Assembly (NCBI GenBank): GCA_903825645.1
Contig: CAIKBL010000008.1
Location: 1 to 48,817, forward strand
Source of the DNA: an uncultured Pseudomonadota bacterium
Lineage (GTDB): Bacteria; Pseudomonadota; Gammaproteobacteria; Ga0077536
Direction of reading: 5' to 3'
Length of the DNA: 48,817 nucleotides
In this document: positions 9,504 to 17,108 of the stretch, piece after piece
Position numbering within the stretch: position 1 is the first letter of the stretch
How the letters are laid out: each line of letters starts with the position of its first letter
Made by a program: the position numbers and the translations under genes
Notes under the pieces: model-generated
Databases searched by the model: none
What the model was told of the DNA's origin: nothing
What the model saw: the letters and a program-made list of their open reading frames with translations, nothing else

Positions 9504-9759
9504 GGCAACGGCACCGCTAGATCAGCAGGAATTTCCACGTCATCATGAACTGGTCGTAGTTCGAATCGTGGCAACCAGCAGGCATGAAGTTCCGGGAAGT
9601 CCCCCATTAATTACCGCAGGGTCGATTAGTAATTTTGATATTAGCGGATGATCCATATAGAAAAATAGCATCACCAGAACTTTAAAAAACACCAAAACTT
9701 GACTATTTATATAACAAAACCCTCATTTTTTTGACACCCATCCATACACAAAAACGCTC
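9504..9759. other. AT-rich intergenic stretch upstream of the TPR gene
   Basis: No gene is seen. From about 9600 the base composition shifts to clearly AT-rich, unlike the GC-rich flanks. A TTGACA box lies near 9730, about 30 bases before the TPR start, and a TTGACT box near 9700, so a promoter for the TPR gene is likely here, though no clean -10 stands out. The change in composition suggests a join between pieces of different origin. Confidence 0.45.
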
Positions 9760-11016
9760 ATGAGAACTCAGCCTCAGCGGACAAAATGTAGGCCCTTAGT
9801 GCTGGCTTTGATTGGTCTTTTGGCATGGGGAAGTGCGGGTGCAAACACAGAGGTGTGGGATGGCGAAGCGCTCACTGAGCGTGCGATCGAGTTGCTTGGT
9901 AGAGGCGATCAGCAAGGAGCCGTCCGTTTGGCCCAAGAGGCTGGCTCGATCGCCAAGAAAATTTACGGAGAAGCCAGTCAGCAGGTAGCGTTTTCGTTGC
10001 TTGTCGAATCGCTCATTTTTTCGGAGAAGAACCAGTACGACAAGGCATTGCCATTGCAAGAAAAAGCCTTGACCGTCCATGAGCAGGCGATGGGGGCAGA
10101 ACATCCAGAGGGGCTATTTTTTCTTAAGCCCTTGGCCGCCACTTTGACTGAACTCAGCCAGTTTGATCGGGCTCTGAAGCTCCGGCAGAGGGTTTTAGCC
10201 ATCGTCGAGAAGGCAATGGGGCCGGAGCACCATGACACAGCTGAAGCCTTAATTCTTTTATCCGCCTCCTATTTATTGGTCGCCCAATTCGACAAAGCCC
10301 TCCCTCTGCAGTTACGAGCACAAGATATTATTGATAGGTCGGATGAGCCCAATAAGATCTGGGCAGCCGCGGGGCTTATGGTTATTGCCAATACCTATAC
10401 AACTCTCGCGCAGCTTGATAAGGCACTCCCCCTTCAAATTCACGCACTTTCAATATTTGAGATGGAAACTGGTTCAGAAAGCATCCCTACAGCGAGCATG
10501 GCACTTCAGCTTTCGAGTACCTACTTGGCGCTGGATCGACACGATGAGGCATTATTTTTAGCGCGGCGTGCGGAAGCGATTTATACCAAGGAACTCGGCC
10601 CAGACCAATTGGAAAATGCACAGGCTTTGGCTCAAATTGCAGACGTCTACATGTCGGCGGGGCAGGCCGAAATGGCTGTTTCACTCTACACAAAAGCACT
10701 GGAAATCTGGGAGCGATTTCAAGGTTCAGAATCCGCTTCGGTTACTGTGGGACTAATCGGTCTTGCTTCCGCTCTAAGTGATATGGGGGAGTATGAGAAA
10801 TCACTGCCACTCCAGCATCGCGCCTTGGCTATCCGGGAAAAATTGGTTGGGGAAGATCACCCAGGAACAACCAACACCCTTGTGAGCTTGGCAAATAAAT
10901 ATGGTTTTCTCGCGCAGTACGACAAGGAGCTTTCTCTAAGAATCCGAATACTTTCAAACAATGAGAAGGTTTTGGACCAGACCATCCGACAACGGCCAAC
11001 GGTCTATCGAGCCTAG
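9760..11016 (+). pseudogene. Exported tetratricopeptide-repeat protein, N-terminal part (TPR-CHAT family)
   Basis: The protein opens with a clear Sec signal peptide (basic start, then LVLALIGLLAWGSAGA) and runs into about eight 42-residue tetratricopeptide repeats of the LGPDHP...ALPLQ.RAL.I.EK type. At about 10976 the frame is lost: the DNA reads as if one G is missing in the codon after GTTTTG, and the expected GPDHPTTAN continues one frame over. The remainder is annotated from 10983. Relatives of this type are TPR-CHAT proteins, with a C-terminal caspase-like CHAT peptidase. Codons are more AT-rich than in neighbouring genes. The repeats would bind a partner protein; the true function is unknown. 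Confidence 0.75.
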
Positions 11017-11957
11017 CGTTAACATACGATCGACTGGGCGAATACGCCAAGGCACTGCCTCTGCACCTACAAGCGGTATCTATCATTGAAAAAGTACTCG
11101 GGAGCGCCCACACCAATACCGCCACGGTTTTGAGTTTTTTGGCGTTGAACTACATGCACTCCAACGAGAGTGAGAGGGCACTCCCGATAAATCGACGCGC
11201 GTTGGCTATATGGGAGGATGCACTTGGGCCGGATCACCCCGTCACGGCAACGGGACTCATAAACCTCGCAGGTAGCTTTATTGAGCTTGACCGTTTCGAT
11301 GAGGCGCTGCCTCTTGAAATCAGGGCTTTGTCGATATTCGAAAAAACGAAGGGATTCACCCACCCATTTACCGCAAATGCGCTAAGTAATATCGGAAGCA
11401 CCTACGTTGGCTTGGGTGAGGGCGAGCGCGCATTACCTCTACAACTCCGCGCCGTAGCGATATTGGAAGGACGCCTTGGGCCTGATCACCCCGAAACGGC
11501 CCTCAAACTAGCTCAGGCTGGTGTCAATTTGTACGAACTGCACCTCCTAGATCCTGCGGCGGCCTTTCTTAAAGCTTCGGTAAACGCTTACCAGTCCACG
11601 CGTGCGCGAGTTTCCAGAATAGACCGAACAGCGTTGACTGAATACACAGAGTCGATTGTCGGCGCCTACCAGCGCCTAGCCGAAGTCCTGACCGATCAGG
11701 GTCGCCTGTCTGAAGCGCAGATGGTCTTGGACATGCTCAAAGAAGACGAGCAGTTCGACTTCATCCGCCGTGCTGGGGATGCGGACCCAAGGCGCACCCG
11801 CATCGGCTACACCCCCACCGAGCAGAAGTGGATCGGGCGCTACCGCGAGATCGCCGACCGACTGGCCGCCCTGGGCAAGGAAGAGCAAACACCCACTGAC
11901 ACCCCATCAGGTGGCTGCGAAGTCGACGTACTCGCCAGACACCTCCAAAATCTGTAG
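10983..11957 (+). pseudogene. TPR-CHAT family protein, C-terminal part after the frameshift, CHAT domain missing
   Basis: In the shifted frame the repeats resume at HPTTANGLSSLALTYDRLGEY and continue for four more units. They are followed by the conserved bridge that precedes CHAT in relatives (LDMLKEDEQFDFIRR, then RIGYTPTEQKW and a RLAALGKEEQ helix). The match stops near 11895, and the last 20 residues come from the neighbouring PIN gene read backwards. The CHAT peptidase domain is therefore absent. An internal ATG at 11130 could start a shorter product, but it would begin inside a repeat. With the upstream part, the joined product would be about 732 residues. Confidence 0.75.
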
Positions 11958-12114
11958 CCCTAATGCGTCCAATCCCGGCGTGCCGGGCTCGATTTCTTCC
12001 CAATAAGAGGATGTCGGGCATCGCAAACTGCATGGGAAGCTGGAAGAGTTTTTCCAGCAACTCACCAGCTTCCATGTCAATAAGAATATTGGCGTCACTG
12101 ATGAGCAGCAGCAT
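11907..12114 (-). pseudogene. PIN-domain toxin fragment, frameshifted and truncated
   Basis: The start, MLLLISDANILIDMEAG, is a PIN ribonuclease N-terminus with its first acidic residue in DANILID. After AMPDILL the frame slips: one extra T near 12005 moves the expected YWEEIEPGTPGLDALGLQI into the next frame. The match ends near 11925 at EVSGEYV, where DNA of the TPR-CHAT gene begins, so about half of the roughly 150-residue family length is gone along with the other acidic residues. Its start overlaps the end of the upstream antitoxin half by 20 bases, the original operon arrangement. It is surely inactive. Confidence 0.7.
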
Positions 12115-12772
12115 CCACCAGCTCCAGTTTCCGCTCCTTGTGAAAGCGCATCATGGGGATGCCCAACAGTTCGGCGGCCTTGGATTCAGAAACGAACTGC
12201 TCACCCAAAGCTCGGTAAACCAACTGTTCGAACAGTCGTGGATGCTCGCGCGAAACCGGTTCGCCGGGCTCATTTTTGCGCCAGCCTCTCGCCGAAAACA
12301 GCTTCCAGAGGGACAGATGAGCGGCCTCCGTGATGACGCCACATTGCTTTGCGCGCTGCAGCCAGCCTGCCATGCTCAGCCCAAACTCATGTTTTAGCGC
12401 GTACAGCTCTTGCCACTCAACACCACGGCGATTCCGGCCGAGGTTTTGTAAAACAGTTGACGTTGGTGCCAAAAATGCGCCTGCGAAGCGATCGCAGGCT
12501 TTCTCCTCGTCAATTTCATCGCCTAAAGGCGGTGGCGCTGGCTTCTTGGGCGCCAGCACGCCGAGCTGCTCCAGCTCATCCACCGTCACCGTCTGGCCAG
12601 GCTGTGCGGCGGTGATGGTCACCACGGGGAAGTCCGGCTCGTACTTCGCCTTGAAGTTCTGAGTGCCGGCCAGGCGCACCGCGCCGCTCGCTTCCTTGTC
12701 GGCCGAGAGCCCCTCCTTCAAACGCGCAGCGAGGCCTGCAGCCGCATCTTTGACCGCTACCCAGGCCTGCAC
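12095..12772 (-). pseudogene. Chimera: RepB-like primase fragment fused to the C-terminal half of an XRE/ImmA-type antitoxin
   Basis: The first 80 residues (VQAWVAVKD, SGAVRLAGTQNFKAKYEP and VDELEQLG) look like part of a plasmid RepB-like primase; the same frame stays open upstream to about 12850, again like primase, with no clear start. After a proline-rich PAPPP stretch, at about 12520-12530, the sequence becomes the C-terminal half of an ImmA/IrrE-type antitoxin (EEKACDRFAGAFLAPTS, FGLSMAGWLQRAKQCGVI, ESKAAELLGIPMMRFHKERKLE). The HTH and HExxH parts are absent. The matching N-terminal half lies at 16022-16574 on the same strand. The PIN toxin start overlaps its end. Two unrelated genes have been joined in frame. 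Confidence 0.65.
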
Positions 12773-12936
12773 CCCTTCCCTGCTCGTCTGAAGCGTCAGG
12801 AAGGCAGCGGAAGCGATTCTGGAAAGGTTCTCGGGTGGGAGCCCTTGAGCCTAGCCAGTGTGCATCGCTGGAACCGGCAAGGCATCACCCGTCAGGCCTC
12901 AATAAAAACGACGTATGCGTCGCCTAATTGAATAAT

Positions 12937-13479
12937 ATGAAATTCCCGGTGCTAGAATTTTTCCCTAAGCTGCTTCTTTGTGCGCAGCAGAAATCTTTCA
13001 AGCGACAAAACTTCCAGTTCATGCAGGCTCTTGACAACACCCTTCCAGCCGAACCGATTCAGGAGCGGTGGGGCGAAGCCTTGAATGCTGGGTTTCTGGT
13101 TGCGCCGGTGGCACTGCTGCGTCATCAGCAGGAACTGGGGCTCGATGCCGGCGACTTGGTGGTCGCGCTCAACATCCTGGGCGCCTGGTGGTATCGCGAC
13201 AGGCTGCCCTTTCCGAGCACCAACACGATTGCGTCGCGCATGGGCGTGACGATGCGGACGGTGCAGCGGCACCTGGCCAAGCTCGAAGGGCTCGGCCTCA
13301 TCCGTCGGCTACGCAATCAGCCAGGCAGCGGGAACGGCGTGCTGGTGACGAAGTACGACCCTGACGGGCTGGTCAAGCGCCTGCAGGCGCTTGGCAAGGA
13401 AGCTCACCCGCGGCGCAAGCTGAGGGAAGCGCCGACGGACGGCGCACAGCAGGAGAAGTCAAACGAGTTTGCGACGTAG
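12937..13479 (+). CDS. Helix-turn-helix protein, mobile-element type
   Basis: A protein of about 180 residues with a winged helix-turn-helix in the middle: STNTIASRMGVTMRTVQRHLAKLEGLGLIRR, here quoted only by its span near residues 90-120. The preceding segment (LVAPVALLRHQQELGL, LNILGAWWY, LPFPS) is common to HTH proteins found on plasmids and islands, some of them replication-linked. No catalytic motif is seen. The start is uncertain: TTG 12928, ATG 12937 or ATG 13021, with MQALDNTLP at 13021 matching where relatives seem to begin, and none has a good ribosome site. Its stop codon lies inside the acceptor-to-D-arm region of the tRNA-like gene that follows. A small inverted repeat (CGACG/CGTCG, 12909-12922) lies just upstream. 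Confidence 0.65.
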   Translation: MKFPVLEFFPKLLLCAQQKSFKRQNFQFMQALDNTLPAEPIQERWGEALNAGFLVAPVALLRHQQELGLDAGDLVVALNILGAWWYRDRLPFPSTNTIASRMGVTMRTVQRHLAKLEGLGLIRRLRNQPGSGNGVLVTKYDPDGLVKRLQALGKEAHPRRKLREAPTDGAQQEKSNEFAT

Positions 13480-13575
13480 CTCAGTCGGATAGAGCATCCC
13501 GTTGACGACGTACTACAGGGCGGCACCTCGATAGTACGGGCGGGAAGGGCGCGGGTTCAAGTCCCGCCGTCGCAC
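13470..13575 (+). tRNA. tRNA-like gene with a 32-nt hairpin insertion in the anticodon loop
   Basis: Every arm of a tRNA is present. The acceptor has 7 perfect pairs (13470-13476 with 13568-13574), then TA at positions 8-9, a D-arm GCTC/GAGC (13479-13482, 13492-13495), an anticodon stem TCCCG/CGGGA (13497-13501, 13541-13545), a five-base variable loop and a T-arm GCGGG-TTCAAGT-CCCGC. The anticodon loop is 39 bases instead of 7. Inside it a second perfect 7-bp stem forms, CGTACTA (13509-13515) with TAGTACG (13532-13538). No CCA is encoded. Removing bases 13509-13540 would leave TTGACGA as the loop, but the true splice or original state is unknown. It overlaps the end of the HTH gene. It may be a dead tRNA, an integrase site or a specialised RNA. 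Confidence 0.6.
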
Positions 13576-13620
13576 CCCTACCACCGGCGCACCCAGGCCG
13601 CATGGGTCAAATGACAGTTC

Positions 13621-13645
13621 TTGCCATTTCCTGCCATTCGTGGCA
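13621..13645 (+). promoter_or_regulatory. Probable ParD operator
   Basis: TGCCATT occurs twice, 10 bp apart (13622-13628 and 13632-13638), and the second copy forms an inverted repeat TGCCA-TTCG-TGGCA (13632-13645). It lies 24 bases before the parD start, where ParD ribbon-helix-helix dimers would be expected to bind and repress the operon. Confidence 0.6.
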
Positions 13646-13669
13646 TGGTGAGGGGAAGGAAGGTGACCT

Positions 13670-13930
13670 ATGCAGAGCATGAACATTTCGCTGCCTGACC
13701 CGCTCAAGCAGTACGTGGATGGCCAGATTTCGACGGGGCGCTACAGCAGTGCCAGCGAGTACGTGCGCGAGCTCATCCGCGCCGACGAGAAGCGCAAGGC
13801 CGAAGAGCAGCTCGAAGCCAAGCTGCTGGAAGGCCTGAGCAGCCCCGAAACCGCACTGAGCCCATCGGACTGGAAGGCCATCCGCAAGGAAGCAATGGCC
13901 AAGGTGGAAGCGCGAAAGCAAACGCGTTGA
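13670..13930 (+). CDS. parD: ParD-type antitoxin
   Basis: An 86-residue protein with an N-terminal ribbon-helix-helix domain (MNISLPDPLKQYVDGQISTG, then YSSASEYVRELIR) and a charged, flexible C-terminal half that would bind the toxin. Length and layout are typical of ParD. The ATG at 13670 follows a purine-rich ribosome site (AAGGTGA). A second ATG four codons in is possible. The stop overlaps the parE start by one base, and an operator-like repeat lies upstream. The pair is intact. Confidence 0.88.
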   Translation: MQSMNISLPDPLKQYVDGQISTGRYSSASEYVRELIRADEKRKAEEQLEAKLLEGLSSPETALSPSDWKAIRKEAMAKVEARKQTR

Positions 13931-14253
13931 TGCCGGTTGTCAGCAAGCGCGAGGCCGCACGGCGCGACCTGGTCGAGCACTTCGTCTATCTGGCCGAGAA
14001 CGCCGGCATGGACGTGGCCGACCGCTTCCTGGCTTGCGCCGAATCCAGCTTCATGGATCTGGCGCGGCAGCCCAAGATGGGCGCACCGCTGAAGCTCAAG
14101 CATCCTGACCTGGCCAACATTCGGAAGTGGCGGGTGAAGGACTTCGACAATCACCTGGTCTTCTACGAGCCGCGCCTTGACGGCGTGTCCATCGTGCGCG
14201 TGCTCCACGCGGCCAGCGACTGGTGGGAGCTGTTGGGACTCACGGACGCCTGA
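13930..14253 (+). CDS. parE: ParE/RelE-superfamily toxin
   Basis: A 107-residue protein with the ParE pattern: an N-terminal helical pair (SKREAARRDLVEHFVYLAENAG), then PKMGAPLKLKHPDLANIRKWRV and the strand-rich end YEPRLDGVSIVRVLHAASDW. ParE toxins of this fold poison DNA gyrase, though RelE-like members cut mRNA, and the sequence alone does not decide. ATG 13930 is preferred to TTG 13927 because it forms the usual TGATG overlap with parD. Intact and coupled to its antitoxin, it could stabilise the island by addiction. Confidence 0.85.
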   Translation: MPVVSKREAARRDLVEHFVYLAENAGMDVADRFLACAESSFMDLARQPKMGAPLKLKHPDLANIRKWRVKDFDNHLVFYEPRLDGVSIVRVLHAASDWWELLGLTDA

Positions 14254-14407
14254 CCCTCAGTGGCCAGTGGCGACAATCAAAGCTCGGCTGCGCCGCCTGG
14301 CCTAGCCTGAATTTGCTTGCAGGGTAGGGCGGCGCGTGTCATTTCTGGAGCTTCAAAATGCCTGAGATGTCGAAGGCGGCCGTATGACGTGAGAAGAATG
14401 AGAACCA

Positions 14408-15865
14408 ATGTTTGAGCAGACCTTTAAGAACATCGACGACATCCTGCACAAGGACGCAGGCTGCACCAGCGAGATGGACTACACCGAGCAATCGTCCTGG
14501 CTGCTGTTCCTGAAATACCTCGACGCGCTTGAAGGAGACAAGGCCTCGGAAGCCGCGCTCGAAGGCAAGCGCTACAGCTTCATCCTTGACGAGGCCTACC
14601 GCTGGGAAGCCTGGGCCGCCCCGAAAACCGCCGACGGCAAGCTCAACCACAACGCCGCACTAACCGGCGATGACCTTCGCGACTTCGTCAACCTCAAGCT
14701 ATTCCCGTACCTGGCCGGCTTCAAGCAGCGTGCCAGCGGCCCCAACACCATCGAATACAAGATCGGCGAGGTCTTCGGCGAGATCAAGAACAAGGTCCAG
14801 AGCGGCTACAACCTGCGCGACGTGATCGAGCTGGTCGACGAGCTGCGCTTCGGCTCACAGACCGAGAAGCACGAGCTCTCGCACCTCTACGAAGCCAAGA
14901 TCAAGAACATGGGCAACGCCGGGCGCAACGGCGGTGAGTACTACACGCCGCGCCCGCTCATTCGCGCCATGGTCAAAGTGCTCGACCCCAAGATCGGCGA
15001 GCGCATCTACGACGGTGCCTGTGGGTCGGCCGGCTTCCTGTGCGAGGCCTTCGACTACCTGAGCAGCCGTCCCGGCCTTACGACAGCCGACCTGAAGACG
15101 CTGCAGACGCGCACGTTCTATGGCAAGGAGAAGAAGAGCCTAGCCTACGTCATCGCGATCATGAACATGATCCTGCATGGAATCGAGGCACCGAACGTCA
15201 TCCACGCCAACACGCTGGCCGACAACATCAGCGACATCCAGGACAGAGACCGCTACGACGTAATCCTGGCCAACCCACCCTTCGGCGGCAAAGAACGCAA
15301 GGAGGTTCAGCAGAACTTCCCGATCAAGACCGGTGAGACGGCCTTCCTGTTCCTTCAGCATTTCATCAAGACGCTACGTGCTGGCGGGCGCGCGGCCATC
15401 GTCATCAAGAACACGTTCCTGAGCAACACCGACAACGCCAGCACCAGCATCCGCAAGCTGCTGCTGGAAAGCTGCAACCTGCACACTGTGCTCGACTGCC
15501 CCGGTGGCACGTTTCAGGGGGCGGGCGTCAAGACCGTGGTGCTGTTCTTCGAGAAGGGTACGACCACGCGCAAGGTCTGGTTCTACCAACTGAACCCGGG
15601 CCGCAACATGGGCAAGACCAACGCCCTCAACGACAACGACCTGGCTGAGTTCATCACCCTGCAGAAGACGTTTGCCGACTCACCGCAAAGCTGGTCAGTT
15701 GACGTGGCCAGCCTCAACACGGCCACCTACGACCTGTCCGTCAAGAACCCGAACGGCGTCAACGAGGTCGCGTATCGAACCCCGAAAGACATCCTCGATG
15801 AGATAGCAGCGCTCGATGCCGAGAGCGCTGAAGTGCTAGCCACGATCCGGGAGCTCGTGTCGTGA
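14408..15865 (+). CDS. hsdM: Type I restriction-modification methyltransferase subunit HsdM
   Basis: A 485-residue N6-adenine methyltransferase subunit, full length for its subfamily. The N-terminal HsdM helical domain is at 1-130. The S-adenosylmethionine motif is DGACGSAGFL at 202-211 and the catalytic motif NPPFGG begins at 289. HsdM works as a dimer with one HsdS, which reads the DNA target, and with HsdR, which cuts. Here hsdS follows at once with an ATGA overlap but is truncated, and no hsdR is in the window. HsdM without HsdS has no specificity, so this gene is probably idle unless an HsdS is supplied from elsewhere. Confidence 0.92.
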   Translation: MFEQTFKNIDDILHKDAGCTSEMDYTEQSSWLLFLKYLDALEGDKASEAALEGKRYSFILDEAYRWEAWAAPKTADGKLNHNAALTGDDLRDFVNLKLFPYLAGFKQRASGPNTIEYKIGEVFGEIKNKVQSGYNLRDVIELVDELRFGSQTEKHELSHLYEAKIKNMGNAGRNGGEYYTPRPLIRAMVKVLDPKIGERIYDGACGSAGFLCEAFDYLSSRPGLTTADLKTLQTRTFYGKEKKSLAYVIAIMNMILHGIEAPNVIHANTLADNISDIQDRDRYDVILANPPFGGKERKEVQQNFPIKTGETAFLFLQHFIKTLRAGGRAAIVIKNTFLSNTDNASTSIRKLLLESCNLHTVLDCPGGTFQGAGVKTVVLFFEKGTTTRKVWFYQLNPGRNMGKTNALNDNDLAEFITLQKTFADSPQSWSVDVASLNTATYDLSVKNPNGVNEVAYRTPKDILDEIAALDAESAEVLATIRELVS

Positions 15866-16056
15866 TGGCGGGGCTCGAACCACAGCCGCTGGGATCGCGA
15901 GCCTTGGTGATCGCCGGCCAATCGCCAGACGGAAAGTACTACAACAGTTCCCGCCTAGGACTACCCTTTTATCAGGGCAAGAAGGACTTCGGCGAGCGCG
16001 AGCTTCAGCCGCCAACCGTAGGTGCGTCCATCGAATGTCCGAGCGGTCGCTGTTAA
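15865..16056 (+). pseudogene. hsdS: HsdS specificity subunit, N-terminal fragment only
   Basis: The ATG at 15865 overlaps the hsdM stop, as in type I operons. The translation shows an HsdS first target-recognition domain start: IAGQSPDGKYYNSSRLGLPFYQG, quoted here by its span around residues 17-40, and KKDFGERELQPPTV. The match stops near 16020, where the DNA becomes the end of an oppositely oriented XRE/ImmA gene. About 50 of the usual 400 or more residues are left, so neither recognition domain is complete. Confidence 0.8.
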
Positions 16057-16574
16057 TCCAGAAAAACCTGGGTTGTCTTCATCAACGACGATCACTAGTA
16101 GACCAAGTGTCTCCAACGTATCTGTCAGGTCACCGATCGGATTGAGGCCAAGTTTCCATGCCTCACGCACCTGATCGGAAAAAGCCTCAAGATCTTCTAG
16201 CGCATTGATGTGCTGAGGTAACCCTGCAGGCGATTCAAAGTGCATAACGGGCGGTTCAGGGAAGAATCCCAGCAACTCGACCCGCTTCTCAATCAGGTCC
16301 ACAACCTTGATCTTGAGCGCCTCTTGCGCGGTCTTACCGAAGGTCGACAGCCGACGAAACTCCGGCGCCACCAGCTCCACCTCATGTGTGCGGAAAAGTA
16401 CTCAACGCGTATCCCACAAGCCCGCGCCAGCTTGAGAAGCTGCGACGAAGGCGGCGTCAATGTCCCCTTCTCGTACTTCTGGATCGCCGTGTGTGTGACC
16501 CCAACCTGCGCTCCCAAGGCATCCAGGGTGAGCCCTGCGGCCAAGCGAGCTTGCCGAATGCGGTTCCCGATCAT
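16022..16574 (-). pseudogene. XRE/ImmA-type antitoxin, N-terminal half, frameshifted and truncated
   Basis: The start is a classic XRE helix-turn-helix (MIGNRIRQARLAAGLTLDAL, then VTHTAIQKYEKGTLTP). At 16394-16397 an A-run is one base short and the frame slips; downstream, ELVAPEFRRLSTFGKTAQEAL and LLVIVVDEDNPGFSGLTATA continue the family sequence in the next frame. The match ends near 16022 after RTFDGRTYG, just before the expected HExxH peptidase motif, where hsdS DNA begins. The ribosome site GGAGG precedes ATG 16574. The missing C-terminal half of the same family is found at 12095-12520 on this strand, followed by its PIN toxin. Confidence 0.75.
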
Positions 16575-16583
16575 GGCGCCTCC

Positions 16584-16630
16584 TTAGTTGGTTTAAAAAA
16601 AACTAAATTCGACAGAAAATTTAAACTAAA
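16584..16630 (-). promoter_or_regulatory. Operator-like repeats upstream of the XRE gene
   Basis: AAACTAAA occurs twice (16600-16607 and 16623-16630) and an inverted TTAGTT (16584-16589) lies nearer the gene. The region is strongly AT-rich, in contrast to its surroundings, and fits an autoregulated promoter for the XRE-type antitoxin. Confidence 0.45.
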
Positions 16631-16644
16631 GAGGAGAATTGCCC

Positions 16645-16830
16645 AGCACCCGAGTCCAGCGTTTGACCACGCCGAACCACTACTGTTGCGGGTCATCGGT
16701 GAAAAAAAAGAACACGCTGATGCATTAACGCTCCTGGGCCTGATTGCCATGAAGCGTGAGCGGCCGGAGCAGCAACTGGCCTACTACGAACGGGCGGTTT
16801 TCGCAGATCCCCGTCATGCGCTTCAGCACC
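16645..16830 (+). pseudogene. TPR protein fragment
   Basis: The translation holds one and a half TPR units (AEPLLLRVIGEKKEHADAL, LLGLIAMKRERPEQQLAYYERAVFADP), like the N-terminal repeats of Spindly/OGT-type TPR proteins. There is no start and the sequence runs into IS3-type DNA. It is a scrap with no likely product. Confidence 0.45.
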
Positions 16831-16876
16831 GACGACTTCAGCTCTTCCGAATATCTCGACATCTCTCTATTTCCCT

Positions 16877-17108
16877 AACGCCTACATCGAGAGGTTCAAC
16901 CGCACGTATCGGCACGAGGTGCTAGACGCCTACGTGTTCAAGAACATCGAGCAGGTGCACAAGACATCACCGAGGAGTGGCTGCGCGTCTACAACGAGCA
17001 GCGCCCTCACGACGCCCTGGGCGGTCTGCCTCCCAAGCAGTTCCTGCCCAGGCTAACAACCGCCGCAAATTCCAGAAATCGACTGTCTACTTGACAGGGG
17101 ACCTTACG
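16877..17108 (+). pseudogene. IS3-family transposase (OrfB) C-terminal remnant and element end
   Basis: NAYIERFNRTYRHEVLDAYVF and, one frame over, ITEEWLRVYNEQRPHDALGG are the final catalytic block of IS3-family integrase-type transposases, including the last catalytic glutamate. A one-base loss near 16958 separates the two frames. The stretch after it (17080-17108, with GGGGACCTTACG) resembles the right end of such elements. Everything upstream, including the first catalytic residues and OrfA, is missing. Confidence 0.65.

Noticed and set aside
10970-11016. Programmed ribosomal frameshift in the TPR gene
   Set aside because: There is no slippery heptamer or following structure, and the gene has also lost its CHAT domain, so simple decay is more likely.
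9760-11957. Direct repeats suggesting a CRISPR array
   Set aside because: The repeats are degenerate TPR codons within a reading frame; no CRISPR-type repeat-spacer array was seen anywhere in the window.
13502-13540. A group I intron in the tRNA-like anticodon loop
   Set aside because: The 32-nt excess is far too short for a self-splicing intron core; only a simple hairpin is present.
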